From assembly GCF_016860525.1 (NCBI RefSeq), contig NZ_BNEA01000015.1:992001-1056000 (forward strand): DNA of 64,000 nucleotides, read 5' to 3'. The notes under the pieces are model-generated. The model saw only the letters and a list, made by a program, of their open reading frames with translations, did no database searches and had not been told where the DNA came from. A program made the position numbers and the translations under genes. The DNA comes from Streptomyces rubradiris (GTDB lineage: Bacteria; Actinomycetota; Actinomycetes; Streptomycetales; Streptomycetaceae). Shown one piece after another: positions 20,823-35,213 of the stretch (positions within the stretch are counted from its first letter, which is position 1; every line of letters starts with the position of its first letter).

Positions 20823-21886
20823 AGCTGGGCCACCTTCCGCTGCCGCACCAGATGGATGAAGAGGAGTCCGCCGAGGAACGCGGTGACGGTGCCGACCTCG
20901 ATCTCCGACGGCGGGACGACGATCCGCCCGACGACGTCCGAGACGAGCAGCAGCACCGGGGCGAACACCGCGCAGTACGGCATGAGCCAGCGCGGGTCGG
21001 GGCCGCAGAAGGCGCGGGCGGCATGCGGGATCATCAGGCCGATGAAGGCGATCGGGCCGCACACGGCGGTCGCGCCGCCGCACAGCAGGGTGATGGCGAC
21101 GACGGACAGCACCCGTACCCGCCGCACCCGCGTGCCGAGCGCCAGCGCGTGGTCCTCGCCGAGCGCGATCGCGCCGAGCGGCCGGGCCAGCGCGAAGGCG
21201 AGCAGCGCGCCGGCCACCAGCAGCGGTGCCACGGTGAGCAGGAGGGACACGTCGCGCTTCGCGAGAGTGCCGACCGACCAGTACCGCATCTCGTCGAGGG
21301 TGCTCAGGTGCCACAGCGAGAGGCCGTTGACGTAGCCGAACAGGGCCGCGTTGACGGCGGTTCCGGCGAGCGCGAGCCGGACCGGGGTGGCCCATCGGCC
21401 GCCGCCGAGGGCGTGCACCGCGGTGGCGGCGACGGCCGCGCCGGCCAGGGCGAACCACAGGTACCCGGTGAACGAGGTGATGTCCAGGACGCCGATCGCG
21501 GTGACCACGGCCGCGGAGGCGCCCGCGTTGACGCCGAGCAGACCGGGGTCGGCGAGCGGGTTGCGGGTCAGGGTCTGCATGATCGCGCCGCCCAGGCCCA
21601 GGGCCGCGCCGACCGCGACGCCGATCAGCGTGCGCGGCAGTCTCAACTCCCGCACGATCGCGTCGTTCTCGGTGCCCGACGGGGTGAACAGGCCGGACCA
21701 GACCTGGTCGAGGGGGATTCCCTTGGTGCCCACGGCCAGTGACAGGGCGGCCGCCGCCGCCAGCAGCACGACTCCGAGGAGCAGACCGGCCGGGCGCAGC
21801 GCGGCCCGGGTGCGCGCGGTCCGGGAGCCGGGTGCCGCGTCCGGGGCGGTGTCCGGCGGCGGGGCGGACGCGGTGGCGGCGCTCAT
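20819..21886 (-). CDS. Fe(III)-siderophore ABC permease (FecCD family, first subunit)
   Basis: A 355-residue permease with the FecCD pattern: LRLPRTLIGVAVGAALGLGG, QTLTRNPLADPGLLGVNAGA and FIGLMIPHAARAF. The ATG at 21886 begins a normal cytoplasmic N-terminus. An in-frame ATG at 21976 is possible and would put the iron box (21995-22013) right at the start, so the exact start is uncertain. First gene of a two-permease unit transcribed away from the siderophore-synthesis operon and controlled by the same iron box. Confidence 0.9.
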   Translation of the reverse strand: MSAATASAPPPDTAPDAAPGSRTARTRAALRPAGLLLGVVLLAAAAALSLAVGTKGIPLDQVWSGLFTPSGTENDAIVRELRLPRTLIGVAVGAALGLGGAIMQTLTRNPLADPGLLGVNAGASAAVVTAIGVLDITSFTGYLWFALAGAAVAATAVHALGGGRWATPVRLALAGTAVNAALFGYVNGLSLWHLSTLDEMRYWSVGTLAKRDVSLLLTVAPLLVAGALLAFALARPLGAIALGEDHALALGTRVRRVRVLSVVAITLLCGGATAVCGPIAFIGLMIPHAARAFCGPDPRWLMPYCAVFAPVLLLVSDVVGRIVVPPSEIEVGTVTAFLGGLLFIHLVRQRKVAQL

Positions 21887-21994
21887 GAGGCCGCCGCCGC
21901 GCGGGCTCGGCACCGGGCCCGGTACCGCGGCCGGCGCCGGGGAACGGACACCGTTTTCGGCCGATGGTGTGCACACATTCCAATGGACATGTGC

Positions 21995-22013
21995 TTAGCT
22001 TAGGCTAACCTAA
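21995..22013. promoter_or_regulatory. Iron box (DmdR/IdeR operator), divergent
   Basis: TTAGCTTAGGCTAACCTAA is a near-perfect 19-bp match to the actinobacterial iron box. It sits between the permease unit (minus) and the esterase/biosynthesis operon (plus), which starts 74 bp away. Both are expected to be repressed by Fe-loaded DmdR. Confidence 0.9.
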
Positions 22014-22086
22014 CCGGTGTTGTTGACGATCACGTCGACAACCGGTCACCCCTGCGCGCCTCAACCGCGGTTCACGGAGAACACCG

Positions 22087-23403
22087 ATGACCAGCCTGTC
22101 CAGTTCCGCCCCGAATGACACAGCGTCGGACGTCCGTCCGGTGCGGGTCACCGGCCCGCGCGTCGCCCGCCTCCTGGCGGAGACGGCCGGGGCGGACGCG
22201 GCCCGCCGCACCGCGACGGCCACCGAGTTCTGGCGCGAGGCGGAACGTTCGGGCACGCCGCTGGTCGAAGAGATCGACGGCGATCCGGGGCACCGCGCGG
22301 TCACCTTCCTGTGGCGGGGTCACCGCGCCACCCGGCAGGTGCTGTTCAGCGGCAACCGCATCACCGACCGCGCCCGGCTCGCCGATTCGCTCCTGGAGCG
22401 GGTCCCGGGGACCGACGTCTGGCATCTGGGGCTGCGGCTGCGCGCCGACCACCGGGGCTCGTACCGGCTGGCCGCCGACATCTCGCTGCGCGAGCCGCCG
22501 GCCGACCCGGACGCCCTCCAGCAGCGGTTGCGCTCGCTCGCCGCGCACGCGGCGCCGGATCCGCTGAACCCCCGCAGGATCGCGGCGCGTTGGCAGTCCG
22601 CCGACAGTTCCGTCTTCGCGCTGCCGGACGCCCCGGCCCAGCCGTGGTCCGGCCGCCGGGGCACCGTGCCGGCCGGGCGCGTCGAACGCCACCGGGTGAC
22701 GGCCGCGGCCCCGGTCGGTGACCGGGACGCCTGGGTCTACCTGCCGCCGGAAACCGGACGCGGGGACGGAACACCGCTGCCGGTGGCCGTGGTGTGCGAC
22801 GGCGACATGTGGTTCGGGCGGCTGGGTCTCGCCGACACGCTCGACGCGATGATCGCCGACGGGGCGCTGCCGCCGCTGGCCGTCGTCGCCCCGGACGCCG
22901 TGGACCGGGCCGCCCGCCGGCGCGACCTCGGCGCCCGGGAGCCGTTCGTCGCCTTCCTGGCCGACGACCTGCTGCCCTGGGCGGCGGGCCGCTGGCCGAT
23001 CACCACCGACCCGCGCCGGACGGTGGTCGCCGGGCAGAGCCTCGGCGGCATGACCGCCCTGTACGCCGGATACCTGCGGCCCGACCGGTTCGGCAACGTC
23101 CTGGCCCAGTCGCCCTCCCTGTGGTGGCGGCCGGGGCTGCCGTCCCCGTCCGGCCCCAAACCCCCCGTGTACGGCGACCCCTGGCTCGTCGCCCGCTTCA
23201 AGGCCGAGCCGCCGCGCCCCCTGACCGTCCATCTGGACGTGGGGCTGCACGAGGGCGCCATGGCCGACCACGCCCGCGTCCTGTACGACACCCTGCGCGC
23301 GGGCGGCCACCGGGTCACCTTCGACGCCTTCAACGGCGGCCACGACTACGCCTGCTGGCACGGCGCGCTGGCCGACGGCCTGGCCCGGCTGCTGGCCGGC
23401 TGA
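22087..23403 (+). CDS. fes: Enterochelin esterase-like protein (Fes family), copy 1
   Basis: A 438-residue cytoplasmic hydrolase that should open ferric catecholate lactones so that iron can be released. The N-terminal Fes domain (about 40-190) includes [16 protein letters not shown] and VTFLWRG; the alpha/beta hydrolase domain carries GQSLGG with the nucleophile Ser near residue 317 and a final NGGHDYACW with the catalytic His. ATG at 22087 after ACGGAGA. First gene of the biosynthetic operon, under the divergent iron box. A second, diverged copy closes the locus at 33720. Confidence 0.92.
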   Translation: MTSLSSSAPNDTASDVRPVRVTGPRVARLLAETAGADAARRTATATEFWREAERSGTPLVEEIDGDPGHRAVTFLWRGHRATRQVLFSGNRITDRARLADSLLERVPGTDVWHLGLRLRADHRGSYRLAADISLREPPADPDALQQRLRSLAAHAAPDPLNPRRIAARWQSADSSVFALPDAPAQPWSGRRGTVPAGRVERHRVTAAAPVGDRDAWVYLPPETGRGDGTPLPVAVVCDGDMWFGRLGLADTLDAMIADGALPPLAVVAPDAVDRAARRRDLGAREPFVAFLADDLLPWAAGRWPITTDPRRTVVAGQSLGGMTALYAGYLRPDRFGNVLAQSPSLWWRPGLPSPSGPKPPVYGDPWLVARFKAEPPRPLTVHLDVGLHEGAMADHARVLYDTLRAGGHRVTFDAFNGGHDYACWHGALADGLARLLAG

Positions 23404-23468
23404 GCCCCCGGCCGGGACTCAGAGAACCATTTCCCGCCCACCACCCCCGACCCAGGAGTACTTCTTCC

Positions 23469-24455
23469 ATGTCCACCCGACGTTCCACCCGCAGAACCCT
23501 CCTGACCTCCGCCGCCGCGGTACTGACCGGAGCCGTCCTCCTCACCGGCTGCGGGAGCGACGACGGCGACGGCGACGGTGCCGGCGCGAGCGGCAAGGAG
23601 ACGGGCACCCGTCACCTCACCGATGCCACGGGCCGCGAGGTCGACGTGCCGTCCGCCCCGAAGAAGGTCGTCACGCTGAGCGAGCCCACCCTGGACGCCG
23701 CCCTGGCGCTCGGTGTCGAGCCGGTCGGCGCCACCGCGGGCCGCGGGCAGAAGGGCGTCTCCACCTACCTCGCCGGCAAGGCGGGCAAGGCGCAGGTGGT
23801 CGCCACGGTCGCCGAGGCCGACATGGAGAAGGTCGCCGCGCTCCGGCCCGACCTGATCCTGCTCGACGAGACGACGGCCGTGAAGACCCAGGTCTCCAAG
23901 CTGGAGTCGATAGCCCCGACGGTGGTCACCGCCAAGCTCAACGAGGACTGGAAGAAGGCGTTCACGGCCACGGCCGACGCCCTGGACAAGGAGTCAGAGG
24001 CCCAGAAGATCATCAGTGGCTTCGACGCGGACCTGGCCGCCGCCAAGAAGAAGCTCGGCGCCAACGCGGGCGCGTCGGTCAGCGTGGTCCGCTGGCAGAA
24101 CGGCGCCCCGTCGGCGGTCGGCCGCGGCGTGGGCCACGTCGGCTCCACCCTCTCGGACCTGGGCCTCGGCCGGCCCGCGGCCCAGCAGGGCGTGGGCAGC
24201 GGCCACAGCGAGCCGGTGAGCCTGGAGAAGCTGTCCGCCATCGACGCCGACTGGCTGGTCCTCGGCACCCTCGGCGACAAGGCCGACGGCGAGAAGGCGT
24301 ACGCCGAGGCGAAGAAGGTCCCCAACTTCGGCAAGCTGAAGGCCGAGCGGAACGGCCACGTCATCGTCGTCCAGGGCTCCGCCTGGAACAGCGCCGGCGG
24401 CCCGCTCGCCGCGCGGATCGTCCTGGACGACCTGACGAAGGCGCTCGTGTCGTGA
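23469..24455 (+). CDS. Siderophore-binding lipoprotein (FepB/FecB type)
   Basis: A 328-residue extracellular ligand-binding lipoprotein that delivers ferric siderophore to the permeases. Signal peptide with lipobox LLTGC (Cys near residue 28), preceded by [11 protein letters not shown], which also looks Tat-like. The mature domain begins [14 protein letters not shown] and contains [21 protein letters not shown], the usual class III binding-protein opening. ATG at 23469 after CAGGAG. Its stop overlaps the dhbA start as GTGA. Confidence 0.92.
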   Translation: MSTRRSTRRTLLTSAAAVLTGAVLLTGCGSDDGDGDGAGASGKETGTRHLTDATGREVDVPSAPKKVVTLSEPTLDAALALGVEPVGATAGRGQKGVSTYLAGKAGKAQVVATVAEADMEKVAALRPDLILLDETTAVKTQVSKLESIAPTVVTAKLNEDWKKAFTATADALDKESEAQKIISGFDADLAAAKKKLGANAGASVSVVRWQNGAPSAVGRGVGHVGSTLSDLGLGRPAAQQGVGSGHSEPVSLEKLSAIDADWLVLGTLGDKADGEKAYAEAKKVPNFGKLKAERNGHVIVVQGSAWNSAGGPLAARIVLDDLTKALVS

Positions 24456-25225
24456 GCGCCACCGGTCTCGACGGCCGCCTCGCCCTCGTGACGGGGGCCG
24501 GCCGGGGCATCGGCGCCGCGGTGGTCGCGGCCCTCGTCGCGGAGGGCGCCCGGGTGGTCGCCACGGACCTCGCGTTCGGCGACGCGGCGGCGCCCGGGGA
24601 ACGGGTCACCGCCCGGACCCTGGACGTCACCGACGCCGCCGCCGTGGAGACGCTGGTCGCGGAGACCGAGGACACCCTCGGCCCGCTGGACGTCGCCGTG
24701 AACGTCGCCGGCGTCCTGCGCGACGCACCGGTCACCGAACTCACCGACGAGGAGTGGGCGGCGCACTTCGCGGTCAACTCCACCGGCGTCTTCCACGTCT
24801 CACGCGCCGTCGCCCGCCGCATGACCGGACGCGGCCGGGGCAGCATCGTCACCGTCGCCTCCAACGCGGCCGGCATCCCGCGCGCGAACCTCGCCGCGTA
24901 CGCCGCCTCCAAGGCGGCCGCGGTGATGTTCACCAAGTGCCTCGGTCTGGAGGTCGCCCGGCAGGGCGTGCGCTGCAACACGGTCTCCCCGGGCTCGACC
25001 ATGACCGACATGCAGCGCGCCCTGTGGGCCGGGGGCGACGAGGAGTCCTCGGTGCGACGGGTGATCGACGGGGACCCGGCGTCCTACCGCACCGGCATCC
25101 CGCTCGGCCGGATCGCCGACCCCGCCGACATCGCCGACGCCGTCGTCTTCCTGGCCTCCGACCGGGCCCGGCACATCACGATGCACGACCTGTACGTCGA
25201 CGGCGGCGCCACCTTGCGGGCCTGA
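24452..25225 (+). CDS. dhbA: 2,3-dihydro-2,3-dihydroxybenzoate dehydrogenase
   Basis: A 257-residue short-chain dehydrogenase (EntA/DhbA type) that oxidises 2,3-dihydro-DHB to 2,3-dihydroxybenzoate with NAD. Motifs: TGAGRGIG cofactor loop near residue 15, NVAG, catalytic Ser in VASNAAG and YAASK with catalytic Tyr and Lys, then [14 protein letters not shown]. The GTG start overlaps the lipoprotein stop by 4 bp. Third gene of the siderophore operon. Confidence 0.93.
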   Translation: MSATGLDGRLALVTGAGRGIGAAVVAALVAEGARVVATDLAFGDAAAPGERVTARTLDVTDAAAVETLVAETEDTLGPLDVAVNVAGVLRDAPVTELTDEEWAAHFAVNSTGVFHVSRAVARRMTGRGRGSIVTVASNAAGIPRANLAAYAASKAAAVMFTKCLGLEVARQGVRCNTVSPGSTMTDMQRALWAGGDEESSVRRVIDGDPASYRTGIPLGRIADPADIADAVVFLASDRARHITMHDLYVDGGATLRA

Positions 25226-25264
25226 CCACACCCCGGTCCGGCCCCTCCCTCACTGGAGACTGAG

Positions 25265-26464
25265 ATGTCCGTTTCCCTGCACGCACCCACCGCGTTCGCG
25301 CCCGTCTCCCCCGGCGCGGCCACCTCCCTGCTCGACGCCTACAGCCCGGCCACCGACCGGTTCGTGGCCACCCCCCACCGGACGCTGCTGGGCCGCGGCA
25401 CCGCCGCCGTCATACCCGACGACTCCCGCCCGCCGGCCGTGCGGGTGCGCGAGACCCTCGACGGGCTGCGCCGGCCGGGAGCCGCGGCGCCGGTCGTCGT
25501 CGGCGCGCTGCCCTTCGCCCCCGACGGCCCGGCCGCGCTGGCGGTGCCCGACGTGGTGCACTGGGCACCGCCGCTGCGTGAGGACCCGCTGGTCGCGCTG
25601 CCGGTGCCGCACGACGCGGACCGGCCCCGCTGGCGGGTCGAGGAAGTGCCCCCGCCCGAGCGGTACGGCGCCGCCGTCGCGGCGGCGGTCGCCCGCATGC
25701 GGGCCGGCGAGTTCGACAAGGTCGTCCTCGCCCGCAGCCTGGAACTGACCTCGGACCGCGCCCCCGACCTGCCGGCGATGCTGCGCCGGCTGGCCCGCCG
25801 CGACCCGTCCGGCTACACCTTCGCGGTGCCCGGCGGACCGGGCCGCACCCTGATCGGCGCCAGCCCGGAACTGCTGGTGGCCCGGCAGGGCGGCCGGCTG
25901 ACCGCCAACCCGCTCGCGGGCTCGGCGCCGCGCAGCGAGGACCTGGCCGAAGATGTGCGGCGCGCGGTCGCGCTGCTGGAGTCCGAGAAGGACCTTCACG
26001 AACACGCCGTGGTGGTGGCCGCCGTACGGGAGGCGCTGGCGCCGTTCTGCGCCACCCTCCAGGTGCCCGAGCGGCCGACGCTGGTGCGCACCGCCGCGAT
26101 GTGGCACCTGTCGACCACGGTCACCGGCGAGCTGGCCGACCCCGGCGCCGTCAGCGCGCTGGACCTGGCGTCCGCGCTGCACCCCACGCCCGCCGTGTGC
26201 GGCACCCCCACCGACCTGGCCCGGCGGGTGATCGCCGAGTCGGAGCCCTTCGACCGGGGCGCCTACACCGGGATGGTCGGCTGGCAGGACGCCGACGGTG
26301 ACGGCGAGTGGGTCGTGACGATCCGCTGCGCCGAGGCCGAGGGCAACACGCTGCGCCTGTTCGCCGGGGCCGGGGTCGTGGCCGCGTCGACGCCGGAGGC
26401 CGAGACCGCCGAGACCGCCGCCAAGTTCCGTACCTTCCTGCACGCCGTCGGAGCCTCCCTGTGA
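25265..26464 (+). CDS. dhbC: Isochorismate synthase
   Basis: A 399-residue chorismate-utilising enzyme (EntC/DhbC) that makes isochorismate, the first step of DHB synthesis. The C-terminal domain shows [22 protein letters not shown], the NPLAGSAPR segment, [10 protein letters not shown] and the Mg-binding [15 protein letters not shown] at 25265 after TGGAGACTGAG. Its stop overlaps the start of dhbE by 4 bp (GTGA). Confidence 0.94.
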   Translation: MSVSLHAPTAFAPVSPGAATSLLDAYSPATDRFVATPHRTLLGRGTAAVIPDDSRPPAVRVRETLDGLRRPGAAAPVVVGALPFAPDGPAALAVPDVVHWAPPLREDPLVALPVPHDADRPRWRVEEVPPPERYGAAVAAAVARMRAGEFDKVVLARSLELTSDRAPDLPAMLRRLARRDPSGYTFAVPGGPGRTLIGASPELLVARQGGRLTANPLAGSAPRSEDLAEDVRRAVALLESEKDLHEHAVVVAAVREALAPFCATLQVPERPTLVRTAAMWHLSTTVTGELADPGAVSALDLASALHPTPAVCGTPTDLARRVIAESEPFDRGAYTGMVGWQDADGDGEWVVTIRCAEAEGNTLRLFAGAGVVAASTPEAETAETAAKFRTFLHAVGASL

Positions 26465-28089
26465 CCCTCACCCCCGGAGTGGACGCCCCCACCTGGCCGC
26501 CCGAGTTCGCCGAGCGCTACCGCGCCGCCGGCTACTGGCGCGGCCAGACCTTCGGTGACATGCTCCGCGAGCGTGCCGCCGCCCATCCCGACCGGACCGC
26601 CCTGGTCGACCCGGCGCCCGAGCGCCGTACCTGGACGTACCGGGAGCTGGACGAGCGGGCCGACCGGCTGGCCGCCGGGTTCCTCGCGCGCGGCATCCGC
26701 AAGGGCGACCGGGTCGTCGTGCAGCTGCCGAACACCGGCGAGTTCGTCGAGGTGGTCTTCGCCCTGTTCCGGATCGGCGCGCTGCCGGTGTACGCGCTGC
26801 CCGCGCACCGCGAGACGGAGATCGCGCACTTCTGCTCGTTCACCGAGGCCGTCGCGTACGTGGTCCCGGACCGGCACGCCGGCTACGACCACCGGGAGCT
26901 GGCCGCGCGGATGCTGGAGCGGACGCCGTCCCTGAGGCACGTCTTCGTGGCCGGTGATCCCGGCGGGCACACCGCGCTGAGCGAGGTGTCGTGCGAGCCG
27001 TCGGGGCCGTTCGACGGGCCCGAGCCGCACGAGCTGGCCTTCCTCCAGCTGTCCGGCGGCACGACGGGGCTGAACAAGCTGATCCCGCGCACCCACGACG
27101 ACTACATGTACTCGCTGCGGGGCTCGAACGAGATCTGCGGGGTGGACGGCGGCACCCGGTTCCTGGTCGTGCTGCCCGCCGCGCACAACTTCCCGATGAG
27201 TTCGCCGGGCTGGCTCGGCGTGCTGTACGCGGGCGGCACGGTGGTGCTCTGCCCGAAGCCCGACCCGGCGACCGCGTTCCCGCTCGTCGAGAGCGAGCGG
27301 ATCACCATGACGGGCCTGGTGCCGCCGCTGGCCCTGGTGTGGACGGACGCCGCTCGCGCCACCGAGCACGACCTGTCCGGCCTGGAGCTGGTCCTGGTCG
27401 GCGGCGCCAAGTTCAGCGAGTCGGCGGCCCGCCGGCTGGAGCCCGCGCTCGGGTGCCGGCTGATGCAGGTCTTCGGCATGGCGGAGGGCCTGGTCAGCTA
27501 CACGCGCCTGGACGACGACACCGAGACCGTCGTCACCACCCAGGGCCGGCCCATCTCCCCGGACGACGAGATACGCGTCGTCGACGACGAGGACAACGAG
27601 GTACCGGAGGGCGCGTCCGGGCACCTGCTCACCCGCGGCCCGTACACCATCCGCGGCTACTGGCGGGCCCCCGACCACAACCGCCGCTCGTTCACCGAGG
27701 ACGGCTTCTACCGCACCGGCGACATCGTGCGCCGCCTGCCCAGCGGCCACCTCGTCGTGGAGGGCCGGGCCAAGGACCAGATCAACCGGGGCGGCGAGAA
27801 GATCGCGCCGGAGGAGGTCGAGAACATCATCCTCGCCCACCCGGCCGTGCACGACGTGTCCGTGGTCGCCGTCCCCGACGAGTACCTCGGCGAACGCTCC
27901 CTCGCCTACGTCATCCTGCGCGAGGGCGCCGAGCCGCTGAAGCCGGTGGCGGTCAAACGGTTCGTCCGCGAGCGGGGCATCGCCGCGTACAAGGTCCCCG
28001 ACCTCGTGGAGTTCGTCGACGCCTTCCCGCAGACCGGCGTCGGCAAGATCAGCAAGAAGCACCTGCGGTCCGCCGCCGAACAGTCCTGA
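26461..28089 (+). CDS. dhbE: 2,3-dihydroxybenzoate-AMP ligase
   Basis: A 542-residue stand-alone adenylation enzyme (EntE/DhbE) that activates DHB as the acyl-AMP and loads it on the aryl carrier protein. The phosphate loop reads [16 protein letters not shown]. The aryl-acid pocket segment [13 protein letters not shown] is the form found in DHB-specific enzymes. YRTGDIVR and the C-terminal GKISKKHLR (catalytic Lys) are intact. GTG at 26461 overlaps the dhbC stop. Confidence 0.95.
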   Translation: MTLTPGVDAPTWPPEFAERYRAAGYWRGQTFGDMLRERAAAHPDRTALVDPAPERRTWTYRELDERADRLAAGFLARGIRKGDRVVVQLPNTGEFVEVVFALFRIGALPVYALPAHRETEIAHFCSFTEAVAYVVPDRHAGYDHRELAARMLERTPSLRHVFVAGDPGGHTALSEVSCEPSGPFDGPEPHELAFLQLSGGTTGLNKLIPRTHDDYMYSLRGSNEICGVDGGTRFLVVLPAAHNFPMSSPGWLGVLYAGGTVVLCPKPDPATAFPLVESERITMTGLVPPLALVWTDAARATEHDLSGLELVLVGGAKFSESAARRLEPALGCRLMQVFGMAEGLVSYTRLDDDTETVVTTQGRPISPDDEIRVVDDEDNEVPEGASGHLLTRGPYTIRGYWRAPDHNRRSFTEDGFYRTGDIVRRLPSGHLVVEGRAKDQINRGGEKIAPEEVENIILAHPAVHDVSVVAVPDEYLGERSLAYVILREGAEPLKPVAVKRFVRERGIAAYKVPDLVEFVDAFPQTGVGKISKKHLRSAAEQS

Positions 28090-28108
28090 CCCTCCGAGAG
28101 GCTCCCCC

Positions 28109-28741
28109 ATGGCACTTCCCGCCATCACCCCCTACCCGCTCCCGGCACCGGACGAGCTGCCCGCGGGCCGCGTGGCCTGGACCGTGGACCCGGCGCGTGC
28201 CGTCCTGCTCGTGCACGACCTGCAACAGCACTTCCTCGGCGCCTTCCCGGCCGGCGAGCAGCCCCTGACCGGCATGCTCGCCAACACCGCGCGGCTGCTG
28301 AAGGCGTACCGCCGGCTCGGCGTACCGGTCGTCTACTCCGCCCAGCGCGGCGGCCAGACGCCCGAACAGCGCGGTCTCCAGCTGGACTTCTGGGGTCCCG
28401 GCGTCGCCGACGACCCGGAGAGGCTCGCCGTGCCCGGCGTCGTCGCCCCGGCGGACGGCGACACGGTGCTGACCAAATGGAAGTACAGCGCGTTCGTCCG
28501 CACCGAACTGGCGGAGCTGATGCGGGACAAGGGCCGCGACCAGATCGTCATCACCGGCGTGTACGCGCACATCGGGGTGCTGATGACCGCCGCCGACGCC
28601 TGGCAGCGGGACCTGCAGGCGTTCGTCGTCGCGGACGCGGTCGCGGACTTCTCCCGCGCGGACCACGACATGGCCCTGCGCTACGCCGCCGGCCGCTGCG
28701 CGGTCGTCACCACCACCGACACACTGCTCCAGGAGGCCTGA
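28109..28741 (+). CDS. dhbB: Isochorismatase (isochorismate hydrolase)
   Basis: A 210-residue isochorismatase that converts isochorismate to 2,3-dihydro-DHB. The catalytic Asp lies in VLLVHDLQQHF, with TKWKYSAF (Lys) and the conserved VYAHIGVLMTAADAW in place of the Cys motif of other superfamily members, as in EntB. It ends after the hydrolase domain. The C-terminal aryl carrier domain normally fused in EntB/DhbB is instead the next separate gene, 3 bp downstream. Confidence 0.94.
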   Translation: MALPAITPYPLPAPDELPAGRVAWTVDPARAVLLVHDLQQHFLGAFPAGEQPLTGMLANTARLLKAYRRLGVPVVYSAQRGGQTPEQRGLQLDFWGPGVADDPERLAVPGVVAPADGDTVLTKWKYSAFVRTELAELMRDKGRDQIVITGVYAHIGVLMTAADAWQRDLQAFVVADAVADFSRADHDMALRYAAGRCAVVTTTDTLLQEA

Positions 28742-28744
28742 GGC

Positions 28745-28968
28745 ATGGCGCTCACCGTCGAACAGATCCGTACCGATGTCGCCGACTGCCTCGGTGAGGA
28801 CCCGGCGGACATACCCGTCGACCAGAACCTGGTCGACTACGGCCTGGACTCGGTCCGCGTCATGGCGCTGCTGGAGCGGTGGCGCCACGAGCACGCCGTG
28901 ACCGCCGATTTCGCGGACCTCGCCGAGCGGCCCGCCATCGAGGCGTGGGCCCGGCTGCTGGGGGCGGC

Positions 28969-28972
<4 letters not shown>
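28745..28972 (+). CDS. Free-standing aryl carrier protein
   Basis: A 75-residue carrier domain that receives DHB from DhbE and presents it to the NRPS. The phosphopantetheine site is Ser in YGLDSVRVM (near residue 36). The four-helix carrier length is complete. It starts 3 bp after the dhbB stop and its own stop overlaps the NRPS ATG (ATGA), so synthesis is coupled. It equals the C-terminal domain of EntB as a separate gene. Confidence 0.93.
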
Positions 28973-32843
<3,871 letters not shown>

Positions 32844-32847
<4 letters not shown>

Positions 32848-33038
32848 GCGCCGACACCGCCGGACCCTTCGACGCCCCGTGCGACGAGGGCGCGGACAGC
32901 CATCTGGTGCTGGAGAACGCGGACGGGCTGCGGTCCCTGTGGCCGGCCTGGTGTGCGGTGCCGGCCGGCTGGACGGCCCGGTTCGGCCCGGCCCCGCACG
33001 CGGCGTGCCTGCGCGTGGCGGAGACGGGCCGGGGATGA
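32844..33038 (+). CDS. MbtH-like NRPS accessory protein
   Basis: A 64-residue MbtH-family protein, which binds and activates NRPS adenylation domains. The family core N-x-E-x-Q-x-S-x-W-P-x5-P-x-GW is seen as NADGLRSLWPAWCAVPAGW. Two usually conserved positions differ: Asp replaces Glu and Leu replaces Gln. It begins with a 4-bp overlap with the NRPS stop and ends with a 4-bp overlap with the next gene, so it is firmly in the operon. EntF-type A domains are known clients of MbtH-like proteins (YbdZ in E. coli). Confidence 0.85.
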
Positions 33039-33793
33039 GCGCGGTGACGGCGGTGCGGTCGGCCGCGCGGCGGGACGCGTCCCTGTGGCTGGTGCGCGTC
33101 CCCGCCCCGGACGCACCGCCGGACGCCGCCCTCCTGGGCGTCCTCGACCCGGTCGAGCGCCGGCGGGCGGCGGCGCTGCGGCGGCCCGCCGACCGGGCGC
33201 TGTACGTGGCCGCCCACGGCACGCTGCGCCGCCTGCTGGGCGGCCGGCTGGGCCTGCCGCCCGCCGGGGTGGCGCTGACCCGGCTGCCGTGCCCCGGCTG
33301 CGGCGGGCCGCACGGCCGTCCCGCCGTCGCCGGACCGGCCGGTGACCGCCTGCACTTCTCCCTCTCGCACACCGCCGGCCTCGCCCTGCTGGCCCTGGCC
33401 GGGCGGCCGGTCGGCGTCGACGTCGAGCGGGTGCCCGGACCGGGCCCGGCCGAGGACGCCGCCCGGGCCCTGCACCGCGCCGAACGGGAAGAGCTGGCGC
33501 GGCTGGCGCCGGGGGCCCGCCCCGGCGCCTTCGCGCGCTGCTGGACCCGCAAGGAGGCGTGGCTGAAGGCGACGGGCGAGGGCCTTTCCGGCGAGGCCCT
33601 GCGCGGGCGGTACCTCGGCACCGGGCCCCGGCCCGCCGCGGTGCCCGGCTGGCGTGTCACCGATGTCGTGGTGCCGCCCGGCTGGGCCGCCGCCTGCGCG
33701 GTGCGCGAGGAGAGCCGGGTCAGCGGCCCAGGAGCGCCACGAGGCCGTCGGCCAGCTCGGTGCGCCAGCACAGGTAGTCGTGACCGCCGTTGA
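33035..33793 (+). CDS. Sfp/EntD-type 4'-phosphopantetheinyl transferase
   Basis: A 252-residue enzyme that adds phosphopantetheine to the carrier protein and the NRPS carrier domain. Motifs: FSLSHTAGLALLAL, VGVDVERV (Mg-binding Asp and Glu) and the WTRKEAWLKATGEGL block. The ATG overlaps the MbtH-like gene by 4 bp. It is the last gene of the operon. Its last 74 bp overlap the 3' end of the convergent esterase gene, and the final 30 or so residues are Arg/Gly-rich, beyond the conserved domain. Confidence 0.92.
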   Translation: MSAVTAVRSAARRDASLWLVRVPAPDAPPDAALLGVLDPVERRRAAALRRPADRALYVAAHGTLRRLLGGRLGLPPAGVALTRLPCPGCGGPHGRPAVAGPAGDRLHFSLSHTAGLALLALAGRPVGVDVERVPGPGPAEDAARALHRAEREELARLAPGARPGAFARCWTRKEAWLKATGEGLSGEALRGRYLGTGPRPAAVPGWRVTDVVVPPGWAAACAVREESRVSGPGAPRGRRPARCASTGSRDRR

Positions 33794-34988
33794 ACTCCCG
33801 GTAGGAGGAGTCGTGGTACCCCCGTTCCCGCAGGGTGTCGCGCAGCCGTCGGGCGGCGGGCAGCGCCACCCACTCCTGCTCGCCGAAGGAGAGCCGGAAC
33901 CGCACCGGCAGCCGGGGCGCGGCGGCGAGCGCCCGGGTGAGCCACTCGGCGTCCTCCCCGACGGGCCACCAGAAGGAGCCCGACTGGACGAGCGCGTTGC
34001 CGAAGCGGTGCGGGGCGGCCACGGCCGCGTAGGCGGCGGTGAGCCCGCCCAGGCTCTGCCCGGCGACGACGGTGCGCGCCGGGTCGGCGGTGACGGGCAG
34101 GTGCCCGGCCGCCCACGGCAGCAGTTCGTCCGCGAGGTGGGCGACGTAGTCGGGGCGGCAGCTCAGCTCCGTCCAGCGGGTGGCTTCGTCGACGGCTTCC
34201 GGCAGTACGGCGGCCAGGGGCGGGAGGCGTCCGTCGGCGATGAGGTTGTCCAGCAGGTGCGCGAGGCCGAGCCGGGGTCCCCAGTGCTCGCCGTCCAGCA
34301 GCACCAGCACCGGGAGCCCGCCGGCCGGGGCCTCGCCGGCCGGCGCGTACAGCCAGACCCGCCGGTTTCCGCCCGGCCGGGCGCACGGCATCCGGTGCTC
34401 GGTGAGGGTGCCGTGCGCGATGTCCGGCCGGGGCCGCCAGTCGCCCGCGTCGGGGGCGGCGGGGAGTTCGGCGTACGACACCCGCCCGCCGCCCCAGCGG
34501 CGCGGCAAAAAGCGGTCGTTGAACGGGTCGGGGCGGGGCCGGGACCGCAGACGGCGCCAGTAGCCGTCCGTGTCCGCGGCTTCCACGTCCCCTTCGTCGA
34601 CGTGGAAGTCGTACGTACCGCGCCAGTCGTGCCTGAGCCGCAGGGTCCAGTGCCATACGTCCGTGCCCGGCAGGTGTGTCATCAGGTTGCCCGCGGGGTC
34701 GCGGGGGTCGCCCAGCTTGTTGGGCAGCACCTCGACGGCCCGGGTGGCCGGGGTGCCGCGCCACAGGAACGTCACCGCCCGGTGCTCGGGGTCGCCCTGC
34801 GGATCGGGCCCCACCAGCGGCGTGCCGAGGCGCCGCACTTCCCTCCAGAACTCTTCCGTGCCGTCCGGTCCGGGCAGCGCGCGGACCGGCTCGGTGAGCC
34901 GCGGTACGGGGTGCGGCCGGGGCAGGCGGGGCGGGCGGTTCGCCGTGGCCCGGGGCGGGGCGGTGAAAACGGTGTGCGCGGAATCCAT
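33720..34988 (-). CDS. fes: Enterochelin esterase-like protein (Fes family), copy 2
   Basis: A 422-residue paralogue of the esterase at 22087, with the Fes N-terminal domain (EEFWREVRRLGTPLV, VTFLWRGTPATRA) and hydrolase domain with GQSLGG and a final NGGHDYLCW. The two copies differ enough to have different substrate preference, for example intact trilactone against linear fragments. I chose the ATG at 34988; a TTG at 35009 would leave no room for a ribosome site next to the iron box. Convergent with the PPTase gene and overlapping it by 74 bp. Confidence 0.9.
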   Translation of the reverse strand: MDSAHTVFTAPPRATANRPPRLPRPHPVPRLTEPVRALPGPDGTEEFWREVRRLGTPLVGPDPQGDPEHRAVTFLWRGTPATRAVEVLPNKLGDPRDPAGNLMTHLPGTDVWHWTLRLRHDWRGTYDFHVDEGDVEAADTDGYWRRLRSRPRPDPFNDRFLPRRWGGGRVSYAELPAAPDAGDWRPRPDIAHGTLTEHRMPCARPGGNRRVWLYAPAGEAPAGGLPVLVLLDGEHWGPRLGLAHLLDNLIADGRLPPLAAVLPEAVDEATRWTELSCRPDYVAHLADELLPWAAGHLPVTADPARTVVAGQSLGGLTAAYAAVAAPHRFGNALVQSGSFWWPVGEDAEWLTRALAAAPRLPVRFRLSFGEQEWVALPAARRLRDTLRERGYHDSSYREFNGGHDYLCWRTELADGLVALLGR

Positions 34989-35010
34989 TTGACTGCTCAC
35001 GATCTTCAAA

Positions 35011-35029
35011 TTAGGTTAGGCTTACCTTA
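35011..35029. promoter_or_regulatory. Iron box (DmdR/IdeR operator), second site
   Basis: TTAGGTTAGGCTTACCTTA matches the iron-box consensus closely. It lies 22 bp upstream of the second esterase gene and about 185 bp upstream of the divergent YncE-like gene. Both may be iron-repressed, the esterase more surely. Confidence 0.88.
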
Positions 35030-35213
35030 CTTGATCGCACGCCGCTTCGCAGGCCGGCCGTTCGCCGCCTTCGACGTGCCTTCCTCCTCTCCGGACGCGA
35101 CGCCGCCGTACCGCGCGGCCCGCGCACGGCGCGTGAAACCTCCTTTCGAACCACCTGTCCCGAACAGTTCCGCACCCCGCACGACACCCACACGACAAGG
35201 GAGTACTCCCACC

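Noticed and set aside
20823..21983. N-terminal extension of the second permease to 745 residues
   Set aside because: The extension is Arg/Gly-rich and lies antiphase over the first permease gene; the FecCD fold begins at the coupled GTG at 20822.
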